A program made the position numbers and the translations under genes. Below, in pieces: positions 25,837 through 34,421 of a stretch of 64,000 nucleotides of DNA; the first letter of the stretch is position 1; each line of letters opens with the position of its first letter. The stretch is taken from positions 4,635,600 through 4,699,599 of the forward strand of contig NZ_CP028271.1 in the NCBI RefSeq assembly GCF_009914055.1. The letters run 5' to 3'. The notes under the pieces are model-generated. The model had not been told where the DNA came from. It ran no database searches and worked only from the letters and a program-made list of their open reading frames with translations. The DNA comes from Mixta intestinalis. GTDB lineage: Bacteria; Pseudomonadota; Gammaproteobacteria; Enterobacterales; Enterobacteriaceae.

Positions 25837-25860
25837 GCCGCAGCCGGTCACGGCTGCGGC
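25837..25860 (+). terminator. Hairpin downstream of talB
   Basis: Perfect 9-bp arms GCCGCAGCC and GGCTGCGGC with a 6-nt loop lie 9 nt after the talB stop. The T tract is missing, so it may stabilise the 3' end rather than terminate alone. Confidence 0.5.
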
Positions 25861-25959
25861 AGGATGCGTTAGGTATCCTTTCTCACCCTGTAGTATCCTT
25901 GCCGCCATTCCTACAACCTGACTGCTCGCCTCGTGGCAGTATCCGTTATGAATAACACT

Positions 25960-26547
25960 ATGAATACGTTACGCATTGGTCTTATTTCCGTTTCCGATCG
26001 CGCCGCCAACGGCATTTATCAGGATCAGGGCATTCCCGCGCTGGAAAACTGGCTCTCTGCCGCCCTGGCGACGCCTTTTACTATTGAAACCCGTCTGGTG
26101 CCGGATGAGCAGCCGCTTATCGAACAGGCAATTTGCGAGCTGGTGGATGAACGTTTCTGCCATCTGGTGCTGACTACCGGCGGAACCGGCCCGGCACGAC
26201 GCGATGTCACGCCTGACGCCACGCTGGCGGTAGCCGATAGGGTGATGCCCGGCTATGGCGAACAGATGCGCCAGATCAGCCTGCACTTCGTACCGACAGC
26301 GCTGCTATCACGTCAGACCGGGGTTATCCGTAAACAGTCGCTGATCCTCAACCTGCCGGGCCAGCCAAAATCCATTAAAGAGACGCTGGAAGGATTAAAA
26401 GATGAGCAGGGCAAGGTGATAGTGCACGGTATTTTTGCCAGCGTGCCCTATTGCATTCAGCTACTTGAAGGTCCCTATGTTGAAACAAAGCCGGAAGTGG
26501 TAGCAGCTTTTCGTCCAAAAAGCGCTCGTCGTGATACAAACGACTAA
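25960..26547 (+). CDS. mog: Molybdopterin adenylyltransferase Mog
   Basis: Mog adenylylates molybdopterin before molybdenum insertion in cofactor synthesis. The protein is 195 aa from the ATG at 25960 (MNTLRIGLISVSDRA), matching the E. coli length. Another in-frame ATG at 25948 is possible, and neither has a strong ribosome-binding site. Motifs are LVLTTGGTGPARRDVTPDAT (nucleotide/molybdopterin-binding loop), LPGQPKSIKE, and VPYCIQLLEGPYVET. It is encoded between talB and a transporter gene, keeping the E. coli talB-mog order. Confidence 0.95.
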   Translation: MNTLRIGLISVSDRAANGIYQDQGIPALENWLSAALATPFTIETRLVPDEQPLIEQAICELVDERFCHLVLTTGGTGPARRDVTPDATLAVADRVMPGYGEQMRQISLHFVPTALLSRQTGVIRKQSLILNLPGQPKSIKETLEGLKDEQGKVIVHGIFASVPYCIQLLEGPYVETKPEVVAAFRPKSARRDTND

Positions 26548-26609
26548 AAATTAGCTTTATCAGGCATAAGATCCAGCCTGACTGGTGTGGAGAGAAAAGT
26601 TGACGTTAT

Positions 26610-26622
26610 AGTAACTGTTACT
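26610..26622. promoter_or_regulatory. Palindrome upstream of MHS-type transporter gene
   Basis: AGTAAC-T-GTTACT is a perfect 13-bp palindrome about 45 bp before the transporter ATG. It lies between two copies of GACGTTA (26602 and 26632). An operator is plausible; the regulator is unknown. Confidence 0.35.
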
Positions 26623-26668
26623 TTACAGCGAGACGTTAACTTTTTTCTACCTTCAGGAAGCGAACACC

Positions 26669-27979
26669 ATGCTGGATCAACCTCATTCACGTCGGCTTAA
26701 CCGACAGGATTACAAAACGCTGTCGCTGGCCGCGCTTGGCGGCGCACTTGAATTTTACGATTTCATTATTTTTGTCTTCTTTGCCGCAGTTATTGGCGAT
26801 CGCTTCTTTCCTTCCAATATTCCCGAATGGCTGCGCCAGCTACAAACCTTCGGTATCTTTGCGGCAGGCTATCTGGCGCGCCCGCTGGGTGGTGTAATCA
26901 TGGCCCATTTCGGCGATCGGGTCGGACGCAAAAAGATGTTTAGCCTGAGTATCCTGCTGATGGCGCTACCGACGCTGGCGATAGGGCTATTGCCCGATTA
27001 CCACGTTATCGGCGTTGCGGCACCGTTGTTGCTGTTGCTGATGCGCATGTTGCAGGGGGCCGCTATCGGCGGAGAAGTGCCGGGAGCATGGGTTTTTGTC
27101 GCGGAACACGTGCCGGAAAAGCGCATCGGTATTGCCTGCGGCACGCTTACGGCGGGGCTGACCGCAGGTATTCTGCTGGGCTCGTTGATCGCTACATTAA
27201 TTAATTCCCTGTTATCACCCGAAACGATTGCCGCAGGTGGCTGGCGCATTCCCTTCTTCTTGGGCGGCGCTTTTGGCCTGCTGGCAATGTACCTGCGGCG
27301 CTGGCTGGAGGAAACGCCGGTTTTCCAGCAGATGCAGGCGCGCAAGGCGCTTTCTGACACTTTGCCGCTGCGTAATGTTTTACAGCATCACAAGCGTGCG
27401 GTAGTGGTTTCTATGCTGCTCACCTGGCTGTTGTCCGCCGGTATTGTGGTGGTGATTCTGATGACCCCGACCTGGTTGCAAAAGCAGTATGAGATTGCGC
27501 CCGCGCTGTCATTACAGGCTAACAGTATCGCCACCGTTATGCTGTTAATCGGCTGTATCTGCGCCGGACAGGCGGTGGATCGTTGGGGAGCCAGCCGGAC
27601 GTTAATTATCGGCAGCGTGTTGCTGGCCATTTGCTGCGGGCTGTTTTACTATCGAATTGGCAGCCATCCGGAAACGCTGTTTTTCGGCTATGGACTGGCG
27701 GGGTTCAGCGTCGGCGTGGTTGGCATCGTACCTTATATTATGGTGAGAGCCTTTCCGGCTGCGGTGCGGTTTAGCGGCATCTCCTTTTCTTACAATATCG
27801 CCTATGCCATTTTCGGCGGTCTGACACCGATATGCGTCACGCTGCTGATGACGCTTACGCCACTGGCACCCGCGTATTATGTGCTGGCGCTCTGCCTTAT
27901 TGGTTTACTGTTGGGTATCTGGCTGAAACGCGATATTAATAGCGTGCCGGTTGCCGCGCGCGTTGATATCTGCGGCTAA
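26669..27979 (+). CDS. MFS transporter, metabolite:H+ symporter (MHS) type
   Basis: This 436-aa inner-membrane protein has about 12 hydrophobic segments. The MFS signature between TM2 and TM3 reads HFGDRVGRKKMF, and the N-terminal ALGGALEFYDFIIFVFFA (TM1) and YLARPLGGVIMA are typical of the ProP/ShiA/KgtP-like metabolite:proton symporter family. The second half repeats the pattern (GQAVDRWGASRTLI). Substrates in this family are organic acids, betaines or shikimate-like compounds; which one applies cannot be read here. It is inserted between mog and satP; satP is itself an acetate/succinate transporter. A good ATG with AGGAAG upstream supports the start. Confidence 0.85.
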   Translation: MLDQPHSRRLNRQDYKTLSLAALGGALEFYDFIIFVFFAAVIGDRFFPSNIPEWLRQLQTFGIFAAGYLARPLGGVIMAHFGDRVGRKKMFSLSILLMALPTLAIGLLPDYHVIGVAAPLLLLLMRMLQGAAIGGEVPGAWVFVAEHVPEKRIGIACGTLTAGLTAGILLGSLIATLINSLLSPETIAAGGWRIPFFLGGAFGLLAMYLRRWLEETPVFQQMQARKALSDTLPLRNVLQHHKRAVVVSMLLTWLLSAGIVVVILMTPTWLQKQYEIAPALSLQANSIATVMLLIGCICAGQAVDRWGASRTLIIGSVLLAICCGLFYYRIGSHPETLFFGYGLAGFSVGVVGIVPYIMVRAFPAAVRFSGISFSYNIAYAIFGGLTPICVTLLMTLTPLAPAYYVLALCLIGLLLGIWLKRDINSVPVAARVDICG

Positions 27980-28007
27980 AAAAAAGCCCTGCCGATCAGG
28001 GCAGGGC
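27978..28007 (-). terminator. Terminator of satP
   Basis: Arms GCCCTGCC (27986-27993) and GGCAGGGC (28000-28007) have a 6-nt loop. On the minus strand the hairpin is followed by a run of eight or more T, so it mainly serves satP; the convergent transporter gene ends at its edge. Confidence 0.9.
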
Positions 28008-28018
28008 CATCTCGGGTT

Positions 28019-28582
28019 TTACGCTTCGCCTATCGGCAACGCTTTGCAGCCCAGTTGCTCATTAATCACTTCGGCCATCGCCAGGTAAATCGCACTGGCG
28101 CCGCAAATAATGCCTTCATATCCAGCAAAGGTCAGCAGCGCTTTGCTACCAATGATATTGCCGATTGCCAGCAGGGCGAACAGCAGCGTCAGGCTGGCGA
28201 ATACAAACTGTAGCGCCCGGTTTGCCCGCAGAGTACCGAAGAACATGAACAGCGTAAACACGCCCCACAGCGCCAGATAAACGCCAAGGAAGACGGCATC
28301 GGTCGGTTCTGCCAGCCCCATGCCGGGCAGCAGCAGGATACCTACCAGACTCAGCCAGAAACTGCCGTAAGAGGTAAAAGCGGTCAGGCCGAAAGTATTA
28401 CCTTTTTTATATTCCAGCAGCCCGGCAAAAATTTGCGCCAGGCCACCAAAAAAGATGCCCATGCTGATAATGACGGAGGTAAGCGGAAAGAAGCCTGCAT
28501 TGTGCAGGTTCAGCAGGACGGTGGTCATCCCGAATCCCATCAGACCAAGGGGGCCAGGATTTGCCAGCTTGTGGTTATGCAT
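28019..28582 (-). CDS. satP: Acetate/succinate transporter SatP
   Basis: SatP (YaaH) is a hexameric acetate and succinate:proton symporter or channel of the GPR1/FUN34/YaaH family. At 187 aa it compares with 188 aa in E. coli. The family signature ANPGPLGLMGFGMTT is at the N-terminus, six transmembrane helices follow, and FAGLLEYKKGNTFGLTAFTSYGSFW is highly conserved. It is divergent from dnaK across 304 bp. Confidence 0.95.
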   Translation of the reverse strand: MHNHKLANPGPLGLMGFGMTTVLLNLHNAGFFPLTSVIISMGIFFGGLAQIFAGLLEYKKGNTFGLTAFTSYGSFWLSLVGILLLPGMGLAEPTDAVFLGVYLALWGVFTLFMFFGTLRANRALQFVFASLTLLFALLAIGNIIGSKALLTFAGYEGIICGASAIYLAMAEVINEQLGCKALPIGEA

Positions 28583-28731
28583 ATGTCCTCTGCGTTAAAG
28601 AAAAAGTGAAATAGTTGAATGAGTAAAAGATAAAAAGGGTCGCTTTCGTTAGCGCGCGCGGCATCATAATGATCGGCTGAATGGCAAACGTTGATCTGAA
28701 CGGTGGTAAAACCGAATTTTTTTTAACTTAC

Positions 28732-28763
28732 CCCTTGATGCTGTCAGGGTTGTCCCCATCTTA
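28732..28763 (+). promoter_or_regulatory. dnaK sigma-32 promoter P1
   Basis: CCCTTGATG (28732-28740) and CCCCATCTTA (28754-28763) with 13 nt between them match the sigma-32 pattern CTTGAAA ... CCCCAT-T and E. coli dnaK P1 closely. Confidence 0.88.
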
Positions 28764-28812
28764 TTTGGCATCCAAGGGTATGTACCTGGAAAAAAAAGCG
28801 CGGCGCCGGGAG

Positions 28813-28839
28813 TTGAAACGGCAAAAACTGCCCGCATTA
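28813..28839 (+). promoter_or_regulatory. dnaK sigma-32 promoter P2
   Basis: TTGAAA (28813-28818) and CCCGCATTA (28831-28839) form a second heat-shock-type promoter about 50 bp before the dnaK ATG, in the position of E. coli P2. Confidence 0.7.
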
Positions 28840-28886
28840 AGTGTGCATAACCTGATTTGTAATGAATTTAAGTGGGAGACGTTTAG

Positions 28887-30794
28887 ATGGGTAAGATTAT
28901 TGGTATTGACCTCGGTACAACCAACTCATGTGTTGCCATTATGGATGGCGCTAAAGCGCGCGTGCTGGAGAATGCCGAAGGCGATCGCACCACACCGTCA
29001 ATTATTGCCTATACCCAGGATGGTGAAACGCTGGTCGGTCAGCCTGCTAAACGTCAGGCCGTGACTAACCCGCAGAACACGCTGTTCGCTATTAAGCGCC
29101 TGATCGGTCGTCGCTTCCAGGACGAAGAAGTCCAGCGCGATCTGAAAATCATGCCTTACAAAATCACGCAGTCCGATAACGGCGATGCCTGGCTGGATGT
29201 GAAAGGTCAGAAAATGGCGCCGCCGCAGATTTCTGCGGAAGTGCTGAAAAAAATGAAGAAAACGGCGGAAGATTACCTGGGTGAGCCGGTAACTGAAGCG
29301 GTTATCACCGTACCGGCCTACTTCAACGATGCGCAGCGTCAGGCAACTAAAGATGCGGGTCGTATCGCTGGTCTGGAAGTAAAACGTATTATTAACGAAC
29401 CGACTGCCGCAGCGCTGGCGTACGGTCTGGATAAAGGCCAGGGCAACCGTACTATCGCGGTTTATGACCTGGGCGGCGGTACGTTTGATATCTCTATCAT
29501 CGAAATCGATGAAGTTGACGGCGAAAAAACCTTCGAAGTGCTGGCAACCAACGGTGATACTCACCTGGGTGGTGAAGACTTCGACAGCCGTTTGATTAAC
29601 TACCTGGTAGCGGAATTCAAAAAAGATCAGGGTATCGATCTGCACAACGACCCGCTGGCAATGCAGCGTCTGAAAGAAGCCGCAGAGAAAGCGAAAATCG
29701 AACTCTCTTCTGCGCAGCAGACCGATGTTAACCTGCCGTACATCACGGCGGACGCTACCGGTCCGAAACACCTGAACATCAAAGTTACGCGTGCCAAACT
29801 GGAATCGCTGGTAGAAGATCTGGTAGCCCGTTCTATCGAGCCGCTGAAAGTTGCGCTGCAGGACGCTGGCCTCTCCGTTTCTGATATCAACGATGTTATC
29901 CTGGTTGGTGGTCAGACACGTATGCCGATGGTACAGGCAAAAGTAGCTGAGTTCTTCGGTAAAGAGCCGCGTAAAGACGTTAACCCTGATGAAGCGGTAG
30001 CCGTAGGTGCTGCGGTACAGGGCGGCGTGCTGGCCGGTGACGTGAAAGACGTTCTGCTGCTGGACGTAACCCCGCTGTCGCTGGGTATCGAAACCATGGG
30101 CGGCGTGATGACCTCGCTGATCGGTAAGAACACCACTATCCCGACCAAACACAGCCAGGTCTTCTCGACTGCTGAAGACAACCAGTCTGCGGTAACGATC
30201 CACGTGCTGCAGGGTGAACGTAAACGTGCGGCGGATAACAAATCCCTGGGTCAGTTTAACCTGGATGGTATCCAGCCGGCACCGCGCGGTATGCCGCAGA
30301 TCGAAGTCACTTTCGATATCGACGCCGACGGTATCCTGCACGTTTCCGCGAAAGATAAAAACTCCGGTAAAGAGCAGAAGATCACCATTAAGGCATCTTC
30401 CGGTCTGAACGAAGATGAAATCGAAAAAATGGTACGTGACGCGGAAGCGAACGCAGAAGCTGACCGTAAATTCGAAGAGCTGGTGCAGGCGCGCAACCAG
30501 GGCGATCAGATTGCCCACAGCACGCGTAAACAGCTGGACGAAGCGGGTGACAAACTGTCCGCGGATGACAAAGCACCGATCGAAACGGCGTTGAACGAGC
30601 TGAACACCGCGCTGAAAGGCGAAGATAAAGCGGATATCGAAGCGAAAATCCAGGCGCTGATGCAGGTTTCCAGCAAGCTGATGGAATTTGCTCAGCAGCA
30701 GGGTCAGCCAGCCGATGGTGCTGATGCTTCTGCGAAGAAAGACGATGACGTTGTCGACGCTGAATTCGAAGAAGTAAAAGACAATAAAAAATAA
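28887..30794 (+). CDS. dnaK: Molecular chaperone DnaK (Hsp70)
   Basis: DnaK is the cytoplasmic Hsp70 that folds nascent and stressed proteins with DnaJ and GrpE and down-regulates sigma-32. The protein is 635 aa (E. coli 638). The nucleotide-binding domain starts GIDLGTTNSCVA, contains AVYDLGGGTFDISI and ILVGGQTRMP, and the interdomain linker DVLLLDVTPL is intact. The substrate domain and lid follow, and the terminus ends EFEEVKDNKK, the conserved EEVKD motif. Codon use is strongly biased, as in highly expressed genes; this leaves an open antisense frame in phase, which I treat as a shadow. Confidence 0.99.
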   Translation: MGKIIGIDLGTTNSCVAIMDGAKARVLENAEGDRTTPSIIAYTQDGETLVGQPAKRQAVTNPQNTLFAIKRLIGRRFQDEEVQRDLKIMPYKITQSDNGDAWLDVKGQKMAPPQISAEVLKKMKKTAEDYLGEPVTEAVITVPAYFNDAQRQATKDAGRIAGLEVKRIINEPTAAALAYGLDKGQGNRTIAVYDLGGGTFDISIIEIDEVDGEKTFEVLATNGDTHLGGEDFDSRLINYLVAEFKKDQGIDLHNDPLAMQRLKEAAEKAKIELSSAQQTDVNLPYITADATGPKHLNIKVTRAKLESLVEDLVARSIEPLKVALQDAGLSVSDINDVILVGGQTRMPMVQAKVAEFFGKEPRKDVNPDEAVAVGAAVQGGVLAGDVKDVLLLDVTPLSLGIETMGGVMTSLIGKNTTIPTKHSQVFSTAEDNQSAVTIHVLQGERKRAADNKSLGQFNLDGIQPAPRGMPQIEVTFDIDADGILHVSAKDKNSGKEQKITIKASSGLNEDEIEKMVRDAEANAEADRKFEELVQARNQGDQIAHSTRKQLDEAGDKLSADDKAPIETALNELNTALKGEDKADIEAKIQALMQVSSKLMEFAQQQGQPADGADASAKKDDDVVDAEFEEVKDNKK

Positions 30795-30844
30795 TTGCCC
30801 CTGACCGGGCGCGCGGCGGTTGCCCTGACAACCGCTGGTAACCA

Positions 30845-30876
30845 GCACGGGCGTCGGAGTTTCTCCACGCCCGTGC
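30845..30876 (+). promoter_or_regulatory. Hairpin between dnaK and dnaJ
   Basis: Perfect 10-bp arms GCACGGGCGT and ACGCCCGTGC with a 12-nt loop lie in the 110-bp intercistronic gap. With no T run it is more likely an mRNA-processing or partial-attenuation element that lowers dnaJ relative to dnaK than a full terminator. Confidence 0.6.
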
Positions 30877-30904
30877 ACGCATGTTAAGGGCAGGAAATAT
30901 AACA

Positions 30905-32044
30905 ATGGCGAAAACAGACTATTACGAGATTTTAGGCGTTCCGAAGTCTGCGGAAGAGCGTGAAATCAAAAAGGCCTATAAACGCCTGGCGATGAAGTAC
31001 CACCCTGACCGCAATCCAGGTGACCAGGAAGCAGAAGCCAAATTCAAGGAAGCGAAAGAGGCTTATGAGGTACTGACCGATGCGCAGAAGCGTGCGGCCT
31101 ACGATCAGTACGGCCATGCGGCGTTTGAACAGGGCGGCATGGGCGGCGGTGGTTTTGGCGGCGGCTTCGGCGGCGGCGCAGACTTCAGCGATATCTTTGG
31201 CGACGTTTTTGGCGATATCTTTGGCGGCGGCCGTCGGCAGCGCGCAGCCCGTGGCGCCGATTTACGCTACAACATGGAGCTGACGCTGGAAGAAGCGGTC
31301 CGTGGCGTGACCAAAGAGATCCGTATCCCGACGCTACAGGAATGTGACGTCTGCCACGGCAGCGGCGCAAAATCGGGCACCCAACCGCAAAGCTGCCCGA
31401 CCTGTCACGGTGCGGGTCAGGTGCAGATGCGTCAGGGCTTCTTTACCGTGCAGCAGGCGTGTCCGACCTGTCACGGGCGCGGTTCAATAATTAAAGATCC
31501 CTGCAACGCCTGTCACGGCCACGGTCGCGTAGAAAAATCTAAAACGCTGTCGGTGAAAATCCCGGCGGGTGTGGATACCGGCGATCGTATTCGTCTGAGC
31601 GGCGAAGGCGAAGCGGGTGAGCATGGAGCGCCGGCGGGCGATCTCTATGTTCAGGTATCGGTGAAGAAACACCCGATCTTCGAACGTGAAGATAATAACC
31701 TCTACTGCGAAGTGCCGATTAACTTTGCTATGGCGGCGCTGGGCGGTGAAATCGAAGTCCCAACGCTTGATGGACGCGTGAAGCTGAAAGTGCCTGCGGA
31801 AACCCAAACCGGCAAACTGTTCCGTATGCGCGGCAAAGGGGTGAAATCGGTACGCGGCGGTAGCCAGGGTGACCTGCTGTGCCGCGTAGTGGTAGAAACA
31901 CCGGTTAGCCTGAGCGAGAAACAAAAATCGCTGCTGCGCGAGCTGGAAGAGAGCTTCGGCGGGCCCAGCGGTGAGAAAAACAGCCCGCGTTCAAAAAGTT
32001 TCTTTGATGGTGTGAAGAAATTCTTCGACGATCTGACCCGCTAA
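30905..32044 (+). CDS. dnaJ: Chaperone DnaJ (Hsp40)
   Basis: DnaJ delivers substrates to DnaK and stimulates its ATPase. The protein is 379 aa from the ATG at 30905 (E. coli 376). The J domain has HPD at 33-35, a glycine/phenylalanine-rich linker follows (about 70-115), then four zinc-binding repeats CDVCHGSG, CPTCHGAG, CPTCHGRG and CNACHGHG, and the C-terminal substrate-binding domains. It is the second gene of the dnaKJ operon and ends at a strong terminator. Confidence 0.98.
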   Translation: MAKTDYYEILGVPKSAEEREIKKAYKRLAMKYHPDRNPGDQEAEAKFKEAKEAYEVLTDAQKRAAYDQYGHAAFEQGGMGGGGFGGGFGGGADFSDIFGDVFGDIFGGGRRQRAARGADLRYNMELTLEEAVRGVTKEIRIPTLQECDVCHGSGAKSGTQPQSCPTCHGAGQVQMRQGFFTVQQACPTCHGRGSIIKDPCNACHGHGRVEKSKTLSVKIPAGVDTGDRIRLSGEGEAGEHGAPAGDLYVQVSVKKHPIFEREDNNLYCEVPINFAMAALGGEIEVPTLDGRVKLKVPAETQTGKLFRMRGKGVKSVRGGSQGDLLCRVVVETPVSLSEKQKSLLRELEESFGGPSGEKNSPRSKSFFDGVKKFFDDLTR

Positions 32045-32065
32045 AGCCCCTCCATCTTTGTGAAT

Positions 32066-32093
32066 AAACGCCTCGCCAGAGGCGTTTTTTTTT
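32066..32093 (+). terminator. Terminator of dnaKJ
   Basis: Arms AAACGCCTC and GAGGCGTTT with loop GCCA are followed by a long T run. Confidence 0.95.
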
Positions 32094-32195
32094 GCCCGGT
32101 CAATTTTTTGTTCCATGTTTAGCCGCAGGCTGCTGAATCTACTGACAGAAAATCGGAGAGCATCGCTTCTCTCTTGCGTTCAGCAAACCTGTATT

Positions 32196-32214
32196 AATTC
32201 GGTTTTTCCGAATT
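32196..32214 (+). repeat. Inverted repeat in the nhaA leader
   Basis: Perfect 7-bp arms AATTCGG and CCGAATT with a TTTTT loop, followed by TT, lie about 90 bp before nhaA. This could be a weak terminator or an NhaR-region element; the function is not clear. Confidence 0.4.
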
Positions 32215-32303
32215 TTATGCGCTATATAACCTGTTTTTACCGAATCGTTAAAGCGCGTATGCTTAGCGTTAAAAGTAATTCTTTCAGGTTAAAGGAGCCT
32301 AAA

Positions 32304-33455
32304 ATGGTTAAACGTTTCTTCACTGGCGAAGCTTCCGGCGGCATTGTTCTTATTGCGGCAGCCGTGGTTGCCATGCTGTTGGCGAATCTGACTACCACCC
32401 AGCACCTTTACGCCTCGCTGCTGGCGATGCCGGTAGAGTTTCGCTTTGGTGAGCTACATATCAATAAAGACCTGCTGTTATGGATTAATGATGCGCTGAT
32501 GGCTGTGTTCTTTCTGTCGATCGGGCTGGAAGTAAAGCGTGAGATGATTAACGGCGCGTTAGCCGGGCGCGAAAAGGCGATGTTCCCTTTAATTGCGGCG
32601 CTTGGTGGCATGCTGGTGCCGGGGCTAATCTTTCTGCTGCTGAACGGCAGCGATGCGGCGATTCGCAGCGGCTGGGCGGTGCCTACCGCCACCGATATTG
32701 CCTTTGCGCTTGGCGTACTGGCGCTGCTGGGCAGCCGGGTGCCGCCAGCGCTGAAAATCTTCCTGATGGCGCTGGCGATTATTGACGATCTCGGTGCAAT
32801 AGTGATTATTGCGCTGTTTTATACCCACGATCTTTCGCTGCTTTCGCTGATGATTGCCGCCGCCGCTATCATTGTGCTGGCGCTGTTGAATCGCTTTAAT
32901 GTACGACGCACCTCCGTTTATATGCTGGTTGGCATCATACTGTGGATTGCAGTGTTAAAATCGGGCGTGCACGCTACGCTGGCAGGCGTGATTGTCGGAT
33001 TTTTTGTGCCGCTGGCGGAAAAACAGGGGAAATCTCCGGCTAGAGAGCTGGAGCATGGTCTGCATCCCTGGGTAACCTGGCTGATACTGCCGCTGTTCGC
33101 CTTTGCTAATGCGGGCGTCGCGCTGGATGGTGTCGCGTTGGGCGATCTCTTCTCTCTGTTGCCGCTGGGAATTATTCTTGGCCTGTTTATCGGCAAGCCG
33201 CTGGGTATCACGCTCTTTTGCTGGCTGGGCATCAGGCTGGGCATCGCTAAGCTACCGCAGGGCAGCAGCCTGGGTAATATTGCCGCCACGGGTGTGCTCT
33301 GCGGTATCGGTTTTACCATGTCGATTTTTATCGCCTCGCTGGCCTATGGCGGTCTCGATGCTGAACTGATGGTGCTGGCGAAGCTGGGCATTCTGTGTGG
33401 TTCGCTACTGTCAGCGGTCGCAGGCTATCTGCTATTGCGTAGCAGGTTAAGTTAA
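32304..33455 (+). CDS. nhaA: Na+/H+ antiporter NhaA
   Basis: NhaA exchanges two protons for one sodium ion across the inner membrane and protects against high salt and alkaline pH. The protein is 383 aa from the ATG at 32304 (AAAGGAG upstream), against 388 in E. coli. The ion-binding aspartates are the pair in MALAIIDDLGAI (161-162), D131 lies in ATDIAFALG, and the essential lysine is in IGKPLGI. About 12 membrane helices are evident. The pH-sensing histidine region of E. coli is less conserved. The upstream extension to 32115 is not supported. nhaR follows 63 bp later. Confidence 0.96.
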   Translation: MVKRFFTGEASGGIVLIAAAVVAMLLANLTTTQHLYASLLAMPVEFRFGELHINKDLLLWINDALMAVFFLSIGLEVKREMINGALAGREKAMFPLIAALGGMLVPGLIFLLLNGSDAAIRSGWAVPTATDIAFALGVLALLGSRVPPALKIFLMALAIIDDLGAIVIIALFYTHDLSLLSLMIAAAAIIVLALLNRFNVRRTSVYMLVGIILWIAVLKSGVHATLAGVIVGFFVPLAEKQGKSPARELEHGLHPWVTWLILPLFAFANAGVALDGVALGDLFSLLPLGIILGLFIGKPLGITLFCWLGIRLGIAKLPQGSSLGNIAATGVLCGIGFTMSIFIASLAYGGLDAELMVLAKLGILCGSLLSAVAGYLLLRSRLS

Positions 33456-33518
33456 TCAATAAAACGGAGCGCTTTGCTGAAACGTTGCGTAGCGGCAAAG
33501 CGCAGGGAGCCTGAGGAT

Positions 33519-34421
33519 ATGTCACAGATTAACTACAACCATCTTTACTATTTTTGGCAGGTCTGTAAGCAGGGCTCGATTGTCAGCGCGGCGGATAAGC
33601 TGTTTCTGACGCCGCAAACCGTAACCGGCCAAATCAAAGCGCTGGAAGAACGTTTGCAGGGCAAACTCTTTCGACGTCAGGGCCGGGGCGTAGTACCTAC
33701 CGAACTGGGACAGCTGGTGTTCCGTTACGCTGACCGCATGTTTACGCTCAGCCAGGAGATGATGGATATCGTCAACTACCGCAAGGAATCGAACCTGCTG
33801 TTTGATGTGGGCGTGGCGGACGCGTTGTCGAAGCGGCTGGTAAGCCAGGTGCTGGAGACGGCGGTGCAGGATGAGGAGCATATCCATCTGCGCTGTTTTG
33901 AATCTACCCATGAAATGCTGCTGGAGCAGCTTAGCCAGCACAAACTGGATATGATTCTCTCCGATTGCCCGGTGGATTCTACCCAGCAGGAGGGGCTGTT
34001 TTCGGTCAAGCTGGGTGAGTGCGGCATCAGTTTCTGGTGTACTTCGCCGTTGCCGCAGCAGCCTTTTCCCGCCTGCCTGGAGGAGCGCAAGCTGCTGATC
34101 CCCGGACGGCGTTCAATGCTGGGGCGTCAGCTACAGCGCTGGATCAGTGCCCAGGAGCTACAGGTGGAAATTCTGGGGGAATTTGATGATGCGGCGCTGA
34201 TGAAAGCCTTCGGCGCGGCGAATAACGCTATTTTTATTGCCCCCACGCTCTATGGACAGGATATCTATAACGATGAGGCTATCAATGAGGTTGGGCGGCT
34301 GGATGAGGTAAGGGAAGAGTACTATGTTATCTTCGCCGAGCGTATGATCCAGCATCCGGCGGTACAGCGTATCTGTAACCATGATTTCTCAGCGTTATTT
34401 CAGGCTGACCAGAAACTCTAA
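33519..34421 (+). CDS. nhaR: Transcriptional activator NhaR
   Basis: NhaR is a LysR-family activator of nhaA in response to sodium and, in E. coli, of osmC and pgaABCD. The protein is 300 aa from the ATG at 33519 (GAGG upstream; E. coli 301). The helix-turn-helix spans the first 60 residues (AADKLFLTPQTVTGQIKALEE). The sensor domain keeps long runs identical to E. coli such as RKESNLLFDVGVADALSKRL and CFESTHEMLLEQLSQHKLDM. It ends without an obvious terminator. Confidence 0.96.
   Translation: MSQINYNHLYYFWQVCKQGSIVSAADKLFLTPQTVTGQIKALEERLQGKLFRRQGRGVVPTELGQLVFRYADRMFTLSQEMMDIVNYRKESNLLFDVGVADALSKRLVSQVLETAVQDEEHIHLRCFESTHEMLLEQLSQHKLDMILSDCPVDSTQQEGLFSVKLGECGISFWCTSPLPQQPFPACLEERKLLIPGRRSMLGRQLQRWISAQELQVEILGEFDDAALMKAFGAANNAIFIAPTLYGQDIYNDEAINEVGRLDEVREEYYVIFAERMIQHPAVQRICNHDFSALFQADQKL

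Noticed and set aside
25837..25860. Riboswitch before mog
   Set aside because: The element is a simple 9-bp hairpin at the talB 3' end, too small for a molybdenum cofactor aptamer.
28998..30905. 635-codon open frame antisense to dnaK
   Set aside because: It is exactly in phase with dnaK codons, so it stays open because the biased dnaK gene avoids TTA, CTA and TCA codons. Similar frames have been misannotated as glutamate dehydrogenase in other genomes.
32115..32303. N-terminal extension of nhaA
   Set aside because: The extension has no family similarity, and a clear AAAGGAG precedes the ATG at 32304.
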